Below, in pieces: positions 25,482-34,827 of a DNA stretch of 46,773 nucleotides (its first letter is position 1; each line of letters begins with the position of its first letter). Under the pieces are notes generated by a model, which was not told the origin of the DNA, made no database searches, and saw nothing but the letters and a program-made list of their open reading frames with translations. The stretch lies in contig JAFTFT010000006.1 in NCBI GenBank assembly GCA_017458335.1, positions 1-46,773 of the forward strand, in the 5' to 3' direction. The translations under genes were made by a program, and so were the position numbers. The stretch is from Oscillospiraceae bacterium (GTDB lineage Bacteria > Bacillota > Clostridia > Oscillospirales > Oscillospiraceae).

Positions 25482-27883
25482 ACAAAGAAAACGAACAACG
25501 AAATATTCTGACGCTGCCGACGCTTGCGATGCGCGGTCTGCTGGTGCTTCCGAAGATGACGCTCTCGTTCGATATCGAGCGCCCTTCCTCCCTGCAGGCG
25601 GCGGAGATCGCCGCGGGCGGGGACCATCTGGTTTTCATGTCCATGCAGAAGAACCTGGAGGACGACGATCCGAAGCCGGGTGAGATCCGCTCCATCGGGA
25701 CCGTCTGCCGCGTTCGCCAGATGCTGCGCCAGCTGAATCAGGGCTACAGCCGCCTGATCGTCGAAGGCCTCTACCGCGCCGAAGCGGTCAGGATCGAGGA
25801 AAAGGGCGGAATCTGCTATGCCTCGGTTCAGGAACGGCCCGACCGGAAGGAGCGGATTCCGGAGGTGCGGAAGGAAGCGGCGGTGCGCACCTGCCTGGAG
25901 GCCTTTCATGAGTATCTGGAACTCACGCGGGACATTTCCTCCGCTCAGATCCTTCCGATCCTGGCAAACCCGGATACCGCCTACATCGCGTATTTTATTA
26001 CCCAGAATCTTCAGATCAACCCTGAAGACAAGCAGGAGGTTCTCGAGTGCGAGTATCCGACCCGGCGCTTCCTGCTGCTCAACCGGATCATCCGCAGCGA
26101 GATCCAGGTCCTGCAGATTGAGCAGGAGCTCTCTTCCCAGGCCCAGGAACAGATGGCCGAGAACCAGCGCGAGTATTTCCTGCGGGAAGAGCTGCGCGCG
26201 ATCCAGGCGGAGCTCGGCGAAGGGGACCAGGTCGACGATTTCGGCGACTACGCGGAACGGATCAAGAACCTGGCCTGCCCCGATGAGGTGCGGGAGAAGC
26301 TGGACAAGGAGCTGAGCCGCCTGCGCAAGCAGGCCTTCGGATCGTCCGAGGCGGCGGTTCTGCGGAGCTACCTGGACATCTGCCTGGAACTGCCCTGGGG
26401 AAAGAAGAACGAAGAAAGCACGGACCTTGCGCTGGCGCGGAAGATGCTGGATGAAGACCACTACGGCCTGGAAAAGGTGAAGGAGCGGATTCTGGAGTAT
26501 CTCGCCGTCCGGACCCTGGCGCCCGAAGTCAGGGGCGGCATGCTCTGCCTCGTGGGGCCTCCGGGAACCGGAAAGACAAGCATCGCCATGAGCATCGCCC
26601 GCGCCACCGGGAGAGAACTGGTGCGCGTTTCGCTGGGCGGCATTCATGATGAGGCGGAGATCCGCGGCCACCGCAAGACCTACATCGGCTCCATGCCCGG
26701 CCGCCTGATTAACGGCATCATCCAGGCGAAGAGCTGCAACCCCCTCATGGTGCTCGATGAGATCGACAAGCTGGGCTCCGACTACCGCGGCGACCCCTCG
26801 GCCGCGCTGCTGGAGGCGCTGGACCCGGAGCAGAACAAAACCTTCCGGGATCACTTTCTGGAGATTCCCTTCGACCTGTCGGAGGTCTTCTTTATTACTA
26901 CGGCCAACACCACCGAGACCATTCCCCGCGCCCTGCTCGACCGCATGGAAGTGATCGAGCTGACCAGCTACACCGACGAGGAGAAGCTGCACATCGCAAG
27001 GGGCCATCTCCTGCCCAAACAGCGGAAGCGCCACGGCCTGAAGGCGACCCAGCTGAAGATCGGCGACGACGCCGTGCGCGCCCTGATCCGCGGCTATACC
27101 CGTGAGTCCGGCGTGCGCCAGCTCGAGCGCGAGATCGCCGCCCTCTGCCGCAAGGCGGCCAGCGGCATCGCGGAAGGGCGCTTCAAGTCCCTCGCAGTAC
27201 GGCCGGAGAAGCTGGAAAAGCTGCTGGGCCCCGTCCGCTTCAAGCCGGATGAGCGCCGCAGCGCCCCCGCGGTCGGCCTGGTGCGCGGGCTTGCCTACAC
27301 CTCCGTGGGCGGGGAGGTGCTGGACGTCGAAACCGCCGTGGTGAGCGGCACCGGCAAGGTCGAACTCACCGGCAACCTGGGCGATGTGATGAAGGAATCG
27401 GCGCGGGCCGCCATCACCTACATCCGCAGCCGGGCGGAGCTTCTGGGGATCGACCCGGAGTTTTACAAGAACAAGGACATCCACATCCACTTTCCGGAGG
27501 CGGCGGTGCCGAAGGACGGCCCGTCCGCCGGCATCACCATGTGCATTGCGCTCATCTCCGCCCTGAGCGGGAAGCCGGTGCGCGGCGACATCGCCATGAC
27601 CGGCGAGATCAGTCTGCGCGGCCGCGTGCTGCCCATCGGCGGCCTGCGGGAGAAGACCATGGCCGCCCTGCGCGCCGGGGTCGGCACCGTGATCATACCG
27701 AAGGAGAACGAGTCGGATCTGGAAGAAATTGACCCCCTGGTGCGGGAAAAGCTGAGCTTCGTGGCGGTGGAACACGCGGACGAAGTGCTGAAGCTGGTCT
27801 TCCCGCCGCGGGACGAACCGCGGGAAACCGCCGGCGCGCCGGGCGGCCGGCAGGCGGCCGTGAACGGAACGGTGAGCGTCTGA
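25478..27883 (+). CDS. lon: ATP-dependent protease Lon
   Basis: An 801-residue LonA: N-terminal substrate domain (about 10-200), helical middle, AAA+ module with GPPGTGKTS and MVLDEIDK, and a C-terminal serine-lysine peptidase with PKDGPSAG (Ser683) and the lysine in the following helix region near ALSGKPVRG. It degrades misfolded and regulatory proteins in the cytoplasm. The start lies in the last unit of a 17-bp tandem repeat and lacks an evident Shine-Dalgarno sequence; a TTG two codons earlier is also possible. clpX is 95 bases upstream and engB begins 1 base after its stop. Confidence 0.95.
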   Translation: MNKENEQRNILTLPTLAMRGLLVLPKMTLSFDIERPSSLQAAEIAAGGDHLVFMSMQKNLEDDDPKPGEIRSIGTVCRVRQMLRQLNQGYSRLIVEGLYRAEAVRIEEKGGICYASVQERPDRKERIPEVRKEAAVRTCLEAFHEYLELTRDISSAQILPILANPDTAYIAYFITQNLQINPEDKQEVLECEYPTRRFLLLNRIIRSEIQVLQIEQELSSQAQEQMAENQREYFLREELRAIQAELGEGDQVDDFGDYAERIKNLACPDEVREKLDKELSRLRKQAFGSSEAAVLRSYLDICLELPWGKKNEESTDLALARKMLDEDHYGLEKVKERILEYLAVRTLAPEVRGGMLCLVGPPGTGKTSIAMSIARATGRELVRVSLGGIHDEAEIRGHRKTYIGSMPGRLINGIIQAKSCNPLMVLDEIDKLGSDYRGDPSAALLEALDPEQNKTFRDHFLEIPFDLSEVFFITTANTTETIPRALLDRMEVIELTSYTDEEKLHIARGHLLPKQRKRHGLKATQLKIGDDAVRALIRGYTRESGVRQLEREIAALCRKAASGIAEGRFKSLAVRPEKLEKLLGPVRFKPDERRSAPAVGLVRGLAYTSVGGEVLDVETAVVSGTGKVELTGNLGDVMKESARAAITYIRSRAELLGIDPEFYKNKDIHIHFPEAAVPKDGPSAGITMCIALISALSGKPVRGDIAMTGEISLRGRVLPIGGLREKTMAALRAGVGTVIIPKENESDLEEIDPLVREKLSFVAVEHADEVLKLVFPPRDEPRETAGAPGGRQAAVNGTVSV

Positions 27884-27884
27884 A

Positions 27885-28475
27885 ATGACCGGTCTGAACC
27901 TCAACCGGGCGGAGTTTATCCGCTCCGCCGCTGCGCCGAAGCAGTTTCTGCGCAGCTCCCTTCCGAAGGTGGCCTTTGCCGGGCGCTCGAACGTCGGCAA
28001 GTCCTCCGTCATCAACCGTCTCGTAAACCGCAGGCAGTTTGCCAAAGTCGGCGCGACGCCGGGAAAAACCATCCATGTCAATTACTTTGACATCGACGGA
28101 AAGCTCTGGCTCGTCGATCTGCCCGGCTACGGCTTCGCGAAGGTGTCCCAGGAGGAGCGGGACCGCTGGGCAAAGCTGATGGAGAGCTTCTTCGCCGAAG
28201 ACGGGACCTTTGACGCCGGGGTGCTGATCGTCGACGCGCGGCATAAGCCGACGGCGGACGATGTCCGGATGGCGGAGTATTTCAAGCGGTCCGGGCGTGC
28301 GTTCGTGGTGCTGGCCAACAAGCTGGACAAGCTGAAAAAGAGCGAGATCGACCCGGCCATGGCGCTGATCCGTGAGACGCTCCGCCTTACCGAAGGGACC
28401 GAGCTGATTCCCTTCTCCGCCGAGAAGGGGGACGGGCGGGAGGACCTGCTGGGCTGGCTGCTCCGCCTGCTGTAG
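27885..28475 (+). CDS. engB: ribosome biogenesis GTPase EngB (YsxC/YihA)
   Basis: A 196-residue TRAFAC-class GTPase needed for large-ribosomal-subunit assembly. G1 is GRSNVGKSS, G2 lies around ATPGKT, G3 is DLPGYGFA, G4 is NKLDK, and G5 falls in PFSAEKGDG. The lon-engB order is common in Firmicutes, and the two genes nearly abut here. Confidence 0.95.
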   Translation: MTGLNLNRAEFIRSAAAPKQFLRSSLPKVAFAGRSNVGKSSVINRLVNRRQFAKVGATPGKTIHVNYFDIDGKLWLVDLPGYGFAKVSQEERDRWAKLMESFFAEDGTFDAGVLIVDARHKPTADDVRMAEYFKRSGRAFVVLANKLDKLKKSEIDPAMALIRETLRLTEGTELIPFSAEKGDGREDLLGWLLRLL

Positions 28476-28495
28476 AAAGCGGGGGGGGGACCGGC

Positions 28496-29215
28496 ATGAT
28501 ACGCTTGGATAAATACATCGCCGACGCCGCCGGCCTGACCCGCAGCGAGGCCGGAAAAGCCATCCGCTCCGGCGCGGTCGCGGTGGACGGAACCGTGCTC
28601 CGAAAACCGGAGCGGAAGATCGACGAAGCCGCGGCCGCCGTTTCACTCAACGGGATGCCCTGCGTCTGGCGGCGGTTTCGCTATTATCTGCTGGATAAGC
28701 CGGCCGGCCTCATTACCGCCTCCAGGGACCGCACGCGGGAGACGGTCCTGGACCTGTTTCCGCCGGAGATCCGGAAAACGGACATCGCCCCGGTCGGAAG
28801 ACTGGACAAGGATACAAGCGGCCTGCTGCTCCTGACCAATGACGGCGAGTTTGCCCACCGGGTGATTTCCCCGAAGTATGAAGTGCCGAAAGTCTACCGC
28901 GCGGCGGTGGAACACCCGCTGGAGCCGGAGGACCCCGAACGCTTTCGAAGCGGCCTGGTCCTTGCCGACGGAACGGCGTGCCTGCCGGCGGAGCTTGAAA
29001 TCCTGGATGCGTGCGAGTGCCTCGTGACCGTGCGGGAGGGGAAGTACCACCAGGTGCGGCGGATGCTGGCCTCGGTCGGGAAACCCGTCCTGACGCTGCG
29101 GCGCCTCTCCGTGGGACCGCTTCGAGTCGAACCCGGTCCCGGCGCCGGGCGCTGGCGGGAACTGACGGAAGAGGAATTGTGCATGATGTTCAAGCTGCTG
29201 GGTATGGAAAAATAG
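28496..29215 (+). CDS. 16S rRNA pseudouridine synthase, RsuA family
   Basis: A 239-residue enzyme. An S4 RNA-binding domain (IRLDKYIADAAGLTRSEA) is followed by a pseudouridine synthase domain with the catalytic Asp in VGRLDKDTSGLLLLTNDG and the late motif EGKYHQVRRMLA. This fits the RsuA branch (16S U516) better than RluB, but subfamily assignment needs a tree. G-rich ribosome site about 5 bases before the ATG. Last gene of the engB cluster. Confidence 0.9.
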   Translation: MIRLDKYIADAAGLTRSEAGKAIRSGAVAVDGTVLRKPERKIDEAAAAVSLNGMPCVWRRFRYYLLDKPAGLITASRDRTRETVLDLFPPEIRKTDIAPVGRLDKDTSGLLLLTNDGEFAHRVISPKYEVPKVYRAAVEHPLEPEDPERFRSGLVLADGTACLPAELEILDACECLVTVREGKYHQVRRMLASVGKPVLTLRRLSVGPLRVEPGPGAGRWRELTEEELCMMFKLLGMEK

Positions 29216-29301
29216 TCAAAAACAGCCCCGGAAATTCTGCGGTTTTTGACTTGTTTGGCAATTCACCCGAAAAAATTCACAAAAATCCGACGCATTTTCT
29301 A

Positions 29302-29330
29302 TTGAAAATTACTGATATTAGAGTTATTAT
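29302..29330 (+). promoter_or_regulatory. promoter of the CdaR-like regulator
   Basis: TTGAAA, a 17-base spacer and TATTAT lie in the A+T-rich 29216-29455 gap. The gap begins with an imperfect TCAAAAAC...GTTTTTGA hairpin that may end the upstream operon. I see no gene in it. Confidence 0.7.
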
Positions 29331-29455
29331 AGTGCTATGTGATTTTCTACGTGGTTTTTTTATAATCATTTTGCCCAAATGGGGGCTCGATTCCTCTGCA
29401 CGGTCTTGACCGACCGGATTTTCAGCCGGAAACAGGCGGAATGGAGAATGCGTTT

Positions 29456-30550
29456 ATGCCGAGCAGAATTTTTCAGAATGTTATTATTCAGATGAAAGAC
29501 TCCGTCGACAGGACGGTCGGCGTTGTGGACGATCAGGGCTATATCATCGCCTGCAGTGAGCTTGCGGCCATCGGGTCGCGGGTGGAGGACTTCCGCCTCA
29601 ACCTTGTCGACAGTGTCAGTCACGAGCTCGTGACGGCCGGGCGGACCTATGTGCTTCTCAGTTCCGAGAGCGGCCAGCTCGGTTACGCGGCCTTCGTGGA
29701 CGGCACCGACGCCGTCGCGAAGACGGTCTGCGCCATCTCAGCCGTCGCCTTTGACGAGGCGCTGGCCAATTATGAGGAAAAGCACAACCGCGCGGCCTTT
29801 ATCAAGAACATCATCTCCGACAACATTCTGCCGGGGGATGTCTATGTCCGGGCGAAGGAACTCCATTTTGTCACGGATGAGCCGCGTACGGTCTTCCTCA
29901 TGCGTCAGACGGAAAACGCCGACGTGGCGGCCGGGGAGCTTGTGAGCCGGCTGTTCCCGGACCGGCAGCATGACTTCGTCCTGAACATCAACGAAAGCGA
30001 CATCGTGGTGGTCAAGTCCCTTCAGGCGGACACTTCGAAGGAAGAGATCCACGCCATCGCCGCGGGGATTGAGAAAGCGCTGTATGAGCAGCTCGGAATC
30101 CGCTGCGTCATCGGCATCAGCACCGAGGCCCGCCATCTGCGGGAACTGGCCGACCGCTACAAGGAGGCCCAGGTCGCCATCGACGTCGGCCGCGTCTTTG
30201 AAAGCGACAAGACCATCATCCATTATGAGAGTCTCGGCCTCGGCCGTATCATCTATCAGCTCCCCACCACCCTGTGTGAGATGTTCCTCAACGAGGTCTT
30301 CAAAAAGAACCCCATCGAGACCCTGGATGAGGACACCCTGGAGACGATCAACCGCTTCTTTGAGAACAATCTTAACGTTTCCGAAACATCCCGGAAACTG
30401 TATGTTCACAGAAATACGCTAGTATACAGGCTTGAGAAAATCAAAAAAATCACGGGCCTGGATCTTCGTGAGTTTGATCACGCCATCGTGTTCAAGGTCG
30501 CGATGATGGTAAAGCAGTATCTCGATTCCCTGAATACGTCGAAATACTGA
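29456..30550 (+). CDS. CdaR/PucR-family transcriptional regulator
   Basis: About 364 residues from the ATG at 29456, which has GGAG 9 bases upstream; an ATG at 29441 has a poorer site. The N-terminal sugar-diacid-recognition domain (IFQNVIIQMKDSVDRTVGVVD) is followed by a GGDEF-like middle fold without catalytic residues, and then a C-terminal PucR-type HTH (NLNVSETSRKLYVHRNTLVYRLEKIKKITG). CdaR regulates glycerate or glucarate use in E. coli, but no such genes lie here. It precedes ftsE by 51 bases, so it may be read together with the division genes. The ligand is unknown. Confidence 0.85.
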   Translation: MPSRIFQNVIIQMKDSVDRTVGVVDDQGYIIACSELAAIGSRVEDFRLNLVDSVSHELVTAGRTYVLLSSESGQLGYAAFVDGTDAVAKTVCAISAVAFDEALANYEEKHNRAAFIKNIISDNILPGDVYVRAKELHFVTDEPRTVFLMRQTENADVAAGELVSRLFPDRQHDFVLNINESDIVVVKSLQADTSKEEIHAIAAGIEKALYEQLGIRCVIGISTEARHLRELADRYKEAQVAIDVGRVFESDKTIIHYESLGLGRIIYQLPTTLCEMFLNEVFKKNPIETLDEDTLETINRFFENNLNVSETSRKLYVHRNTLVYRLEKIKKITGLDLREFDHAIVFKVAMMVKQYLDSLNTSKY

Positions 30551-30601
30551 CCTCTCTGTTCGGCCGGATCCCGGCGGAACCGAGTTTCTCGGAGGCAATT
30601 T

Positions 30602-31294
30602 ATGGTACAGATGACAGACGTCACGAAGATCTATGACAGCAGCAGTACGGTTGCGCTCGACGGGATCAATCTGACGATCAACGAAGGGGAATTTGTCTTT
30701 CTCGTCGGACCTTCCGGCTCGGGGAAGACGACCCTGATGAAACTCATCACCGGCGAAGTGCGTGCCACCGCCGGTGAGATTGTTGTCAATGATTTTGACA
30801 TGGTGAAAATCAGGCGCAGGAAGCTCCCCAAGGTACGCCGTACGCTCGGGGTGATTTTCCAGGACTACCGCCTGATTGAGAACATGACCGTCTATGACAA
30901 TGTGGCTTTTGCCATGCGCGTGGTCGGGGCCAAGGGCAAGAGCATCGCAAAGCGCGTGCCCTATGTGCTGGAGCTGGTCGGGCTCGAGGGGCGCGAGAAG
31001 CGTTTCCCGAACGAACTGTCCGGTGGTGAGCAGCAGCGTGTCGCCATCGCCCGTGCGCTGGTGAACAACCCGCGCATGATCGTGGCGGACGAGCCGACGG
31101 GAAACCTCGACCCGGTGCGCAGCCTCGAACTGATGCTGCTGTTTGAGAAGATCAACGAGATGGGCACGACGATTCTCGTTGTCACACATGAAAAGGAACT
31201 GGTCAACGCCTTTTCCAAGCGGGTCATCACGATCGACGACGGCCATGTGATCAGCGATGACGGAGACGGGTATTACAGCTATGAGCTTGAGTAA
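30602..31294 (+). CDS. ftsE: cell division ATP-binding protein FtsE
   Basis: A 230-residue ABC ATPase partner of FtsX. Walker A GPSGSGKTT, signature LSGGEQQR, Walker B MIVADEPTGNLD, and the His switch in VVTHEKE. FtsEX transmits cytoplasmic ATP hydrolysis to a peptidoglycan hydrolase outside the membrane. GGAGG lies 6 bases upstream. The end overlaps ftsX by 14 bases. Confidence 0.95.
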   Translation: MVQMTDVTKIYDSSSTVALDGINLTINEGEFVFLVGPSGSGKTTLMKLITGEVRATAGEIVVNDFDMVKIRRRKLPKVRRTLGVIFQDYRLIENMTVYDNVAFAMRVVGAKGKSIAKRVPYVLELVGLEGREKRFPNELSGGEQQRVAIARALVNNPRMIVADEPTGNLDPVRSLELMLLFEKINEMGTTILVVTHEKELVNAFSKRVITIDDGHVISDDGDGYYSYELE

Positions 31295-32168
31295 GAGTGC
31301 ATACCTCATTCGTGAGGGCTTCCGGAGCATCCGGACCCACGGTTTCATGTCCTTCGCCTCGGTGACGATCATCACGGCCTGCCTGATCATCATGGGCAGC
31401 ATCACGCTGCTCTCGCTGAACATCGACGCGCTGATCGCCGATCTGGAGCAGCAGAACGAAGTGGTGGCTTTCGTGGACGAGAGCATCGTGGACGAGGCTT
31501 CCGCCGAGGCGCTGAAGACCGACATCATGAACGTGCCGAACGTCTGGGGGGCGGATTTCGTCTCCCGTGATGCGGCCATGACGAGCTTCATGTCCAAGTA
31601 TGACGACCGCCTGATGGAGGGCATCGATTCGACGGTGTTCCGGCATCGTTTCGTCATCCACCTGACGGATATTTCCCAGATGGCCGACACCAAGGCCGAG
31701 CTGGAGGCGATCCCGGGGATCGCGAAGGTAAACGCCCAGATCGAGTATGCCGACCGCTTTGTCCGGATCCGGAACATCGTGAGCGTGGTGTCGCTGATCC
31801 TGACGGTGATTCTGACCTTTGTGTCCTTCTTCATCATGTCCAACACCATCAAGCTCACGACCTTCGGACGCCGTGAAGAGATCGCGATCATGAAGATGGT
31901 CGGCGCGACGAATTCCTTTATCCGCACGCCCTTCGTGATCGAAGGTCTGATTCTCGGCCTCCTGGGCGGCCTGCTGGGCTTCCTCGCGGTCTGGGGCATC
32001 TATACCGTCCTCAACAGCAGCCTGCTGGATACCCTGACGGGAAGCTTTGTTTCCCTGATCCCGTTTAACCGGGTGATGTTCCCGATGCTGGCCGCCTATG
32101 TGGGCGTCGGCGTTCTGATCGGCGTCTTCGGCGGTGTGAACGCCATCCGCAATTACCTGAAGGTGTAA
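31281..32168 (+). CDS. ftsX: cell division protein FtsX
   Basis: About 295 residues. One N-terminal helix (FASVTIITACLIIMGSITLL), a large extracytoplasmic loop that binds the hydrolase, then three helices including the FtsX-type SNTIKLTTFGRREEIAIMKMVGATNSFI segment. The ATG at 31281 inside the ftsE end matches normal FtsX N-termini (SLSKSAYLIREGFRSI); an ATG at 31257 is also in frame. Four bases separate it from the murein hydrolase gene. Confidence 0.94.
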   Translation: MSLSKSAYLIREGFRSIRTHGFMSFASVTIITACLIIMGSITLLSLNIDALIADLEQQNEVVAFVDESIVDEASAEALKTDIMNVPNVWGADFVSRDAAMTSFMSKYDDRLMEGIDSTVFRHRFVIHLTDISQMADTKAELEAIPGIAKVNAQIEYADRFVRIRNIVSVVSLILTVILTFVSFFIMSNTIKLTTFGRREEIAIMKMVGATNSFIRTPFVIEGLILGLLGGLLGFLAVWGIYTVLNSSLLDTLTGSFVSLIPFNRVMFPMLAAYVGVGVLIGVFGGVNAIRNYLKV

Positions 32169-32171
32169 GCA

Positions 32172-33467
32172 ATGAAACAGAGAAAAAGAATGATCTCCGT
32201 CATCGCCGTCATCATGGCGGTGCTGATGCTGCTCTCCCTGGTGGCGAGCGTGATTCCCTCGGCTTTCGCCATCTCCCAGAGCGATATTGACGCCCTGCAG
32301 GCGAAGAAGGATGAGATCTCCGCCCGTGTGAAGGAAGCGGAAGCGCGCGTCGACACGCTGAAGGAAGCCCAGGCGAACGTCCTGGACCAGAAGGCGGCCC
32401 TGGAAGAGAAAAATGACGCCGCGAAGGAAGCGCTCCGGCTCGTCGGGGAAGAGATCGTCATGTATGACGGCATCATCGAAGAGAAGACGGAGGAGCTCAA
32501 CCTTGCCCTGAACCGGGAGCAGACCCAGCTGGAAAAGTACCGCGTCCGGGTGCGCGCGATGGAGGAGACCGGCGGATATAATATTCTGACCGTTCTGCTG
32601 AGCTCCGGCGATTTCAATGAATTCCTCACCGCCCTCGACGATATGGAAAAGATCATGACCGCCGACCGCGACCTGGAAGACGCCTACATCGAAGCCCGTG
32701 AGGAGAGCGAGCGGGTCAAGGCGGAGTATGAAGACGTGAAGGCCGACTGCGAAGCCAAGCAGGAGGTTCTCAACGCCGAGAAGGAGATGCTGGATGCCCA
32801 GATCGCCGAGACCGAAGAGGATCTCGCCGAGCTGGAAGACCAGATTGACGAAGCCGTGACGGAGTACGAGGGCTTCCTGGCTGCCGAAGAAGCGGCAGCG
32901 CAGGAGATCGCGGCCATGATGGCGGCCTACCAGCGCCAGAAGGAAGAGGAAGCCGCCGCCCGCGCCGCGGCGATTGCCCAGCAGGCTGCCCAGAACGGCG
33001 GAGGCGGAGGCGGTGACGGCGGCCTGAATCCGGGCGGCGCCGTCGGAACCGGAAACCTGGGCTGGCCGGTACCCTGCAGCACGCGCATCACCAGCCGCTT
33101 CGGCAACCGCAGCGACCCCTTTACCGGTGAGACCCGTTACCACAGCGGCATCGACATCGACGGCTACGGCAACGACGGCGCGCCGGTGGTGGCCTCCGAC
33201 GGCGGCACGGTGGTGACCGCGACCTACAACGACGGCTACGGCAACTACGTGATCATCGACCACGGCAACGGCTATCAGACGCTTTACGCGCATATGTCCG
33301 GGCTTGCCGTCGGCGCGGGCCAGACGGTCTCCCAGGGCCAGACGGTCGGCTACCTCGGCGCCACGGGCCGGGCCACCGGGACCCACTGCCACTTTGAGGT
33401 CTTCATCAACGGTGAGCGCACCGACCCGGCGCAGTTCTTCTCCGGTCTGTCCTATTACAACTGCTGA
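32172..33467 (+). CDS. FtsEX-linked murein hydrolase activator/M23 peptidase (PcsB/EnvC-like)
   Basis: A 431-residue exported protein. A signal peptide (about 1-34, ending SAFA) leads into a long coiled coil (about 35-260) with a hinge region. A Gly-rich linker (about 275-295) leads to an M23/LytM domain with zinc ligands in HSGIDIDG and THCHFEVF. Gene order ftsE-ftsX-hydrolase and this layout match EnvC and clostridial or streptococcal hydrolases opened by FtsEX during septum splitting. Unlike EnvC, the M23 zinc ligands look intact, so it may itself cut peptidoglycan. Confidence 0.92.
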   Translation: MKQRKRMISVIAVIMAVLMLLSLVASVIPSAFAISQSDIDALQAKKDEISARVKEAEARVDTLKEAQANVLDQKAALEEKNDAAKEALRLVGEEIVMYDGIIEEKTEELNLALNREQTQLEKYRVRVRAMEETGGYNILTVLLSSGDFNEFLTALDDMEKIMTADRDLEDAYIEAREESERVKAEYEDVKADCEAKQEVLNAEKEMLDAQIAETEEDLAELEDQIDEAVTEYEGFLAAEEAAAQEIAAMMAAYQRQKEEEAAARAAAIAQQAAQNGGGGGGDGGLNPGGAVGTGNLGWPVPCSTRITSRFGNRSDPFTGETRYHSGIDIDGYGNDGAPVVASDGGTVVTATYNDGYGNYVIIDHGNGYQTLYAHMSGLAVGAGQTVSQGQTVGYLGATGRATGTHCHFEVFINGERTDPAQFFSGLSYYNC

Positions 33468-33554
33468 GCTCCTGTCGGCAGTATCGCCGGCGCTTCGGCG
33501 GCCTGAGCCGTCCGGAAGCGCTGGCGTATTTCAGTTTGGAAAAGGAGTGAGAGC

Positions 33555-34802
33555 ATGAGACGGATCTTCCACCACATGTTCGGCGGCGTGGGAATTTTCC
33601 TGCGGCGTCTGTTCAGTCTTGGAATTCCGCTGTGGTTTGTCCTGCTGATGGTGCTGGGCTCGCTCTTTGCCACGCGGATCATCACCCGCAACCAGGTGGT
33701 CCGGGAGGTCGGCGGAGCGGAGGACTTCGACGAGGCCATGCGCTACATCGAAATCAAGGACATCATTGACGAAAAGTTCATCGAACCTGTCGACCGCAAG
33801 AGCATGGGCTATTCCGCGGCCATCGCGATGGTCTCGGGCCTCGGCGATTCCTGGAGCAGCTTCCTGACCGATGATGAATACAAAACCTACCAGCTCTCGT
33901 CATCGAACGAATACGCCGACATCGGTATGAGCCTGGTCAAGGATTCCAGCGGCGGCTTCCAGGTGGTTACGGTCTACCCCGATTCCCCGGCGGCCCGCTC
34001 GGGCGTTGTGATCGGCATGCTGATCACCGCGGTGGACGGCCAGAGGGTCACGGAGTATTCCACCGATGAAGTCCGGACCCTGATTCGCTCAAAAATGAAC
34101 GGGAAGTTCAATCTCAGCGTCGTCGGCATGACCGACCCGCTGGAGATTGACGCGACCAATGTCAATTCCGAGGCCATCACCTACCGTCTGGAGAAGACGG
34201 GGGCCGGCTATGTCCAGATCCACAACTTTGAAGCGGGCAGCGGGCAGGCCGCGGTCGACGCGGTCGAGTACCTTCTGAGCCAGGGGGCGGTCTCTCTGGT
34301 CGTCGACGTGCGTGACAATTCCGGCGGCCTCACCACCGAAGCCGCGATCTTCCTAGACTACCTGCTTCCGTCGGGGCGGCTGTTTTCGGATATCAGCAAG
34401 GACGGCACCGAGCGTGTCACAGAATCCGACAGCATGAGTCTGGAACTGCCCATGGTGGTGCTCATCAACGCCGGCAGCTTCCGCGAGTCCGAGCTCTTTG
34501 CCCAGGTCCTGAAGGATTACCGCTGGGCAACCCTGATCGGCGAGCCCACCACCGGAAACACGCGAACCCAGGAAGTCATCGTCCTGAACGACGGAAGCGC
34601 CCTGCGCCTGAGTACGCACAGTCTGCTGTCCGCCAGCGGGATCGACATCGCCGCCGCGGGCGGCGTCGTACCCGATATGATCGTCTTCAACCGCAACGCC
34701 GCGGCCACCGGCACGACCGAGGGTACGGTCGGCGGGGAAGAGGGCACGGCGAGCGTGTCGGATGATACACAGCTGATGGAAGCACTCAGATTCCTGAGCT
34801 GA
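33555..34802 (+). CDS. S41-family C-terminal-processing peptidase homologue, catalytic Lys replaced
   Basis: A 415-residue CtpA/CtpB-like membrane-anchored protein. An N-terminal helix is at about 20-40, a PDZ domain at about 115-200, and the S41 core at about 210-390. The serine region INAGSFRESELFAQVLKDY keeps the Ser position of the SASASEI motif in relatives. The next motif, usually GE(x)TFGKGxVQ, reads GEPTTGNTRTQ: the catalytic lysine is Asn (codon AAC), while the Gln is kept. It may be an inactive scaffold or use altered chemistry. The position after the ftsEX-M23 genes suggests a role in regulating wall hydrolysis, by analogy with Ctp proteases that degrade hydrolases. Start has AAGGAG. 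Confidence 0.85.
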   Translation: MRRIFHHMFGGVGIFLRRLFSLGIPLWFVLLMVLGSLFATRIITRNQVVREVGGAEDFDEAMRYIEIKDIIDEKFIEPVDRKSMGYSAAIAMVSGLGDSWSSFLTDDEYKTYQLSSSNEYADIGMSLVKDSSGGFQVVTVYPDSPAARSGVVIGMLITAVDGQRVTEYSTDEVRTLIRSKMNGKFNLSVVGMTDPLEIDATNVNSEAITYRLEKTGAGYVQIHNFEAGSGQAAVDAVEYLLSQGAVSLVVDVRDNSGGLTTEAAIFLDYLLPSGRLFSDISKDGTERVTESDSMSLELPMVVLINAGSFRESELFAQVLKDYRWATLIGEPTTGNTRTQEVIVLNDGSALRLSTHSLLSASGIDIAAAGGVVPDMIVFNRNAAATGTTEGTVGGEEGTASVSDDTQLMEALRFLS

Positions 34803-34827
34803 ACAATCTTTTGAGGAGAGAAGAAAC

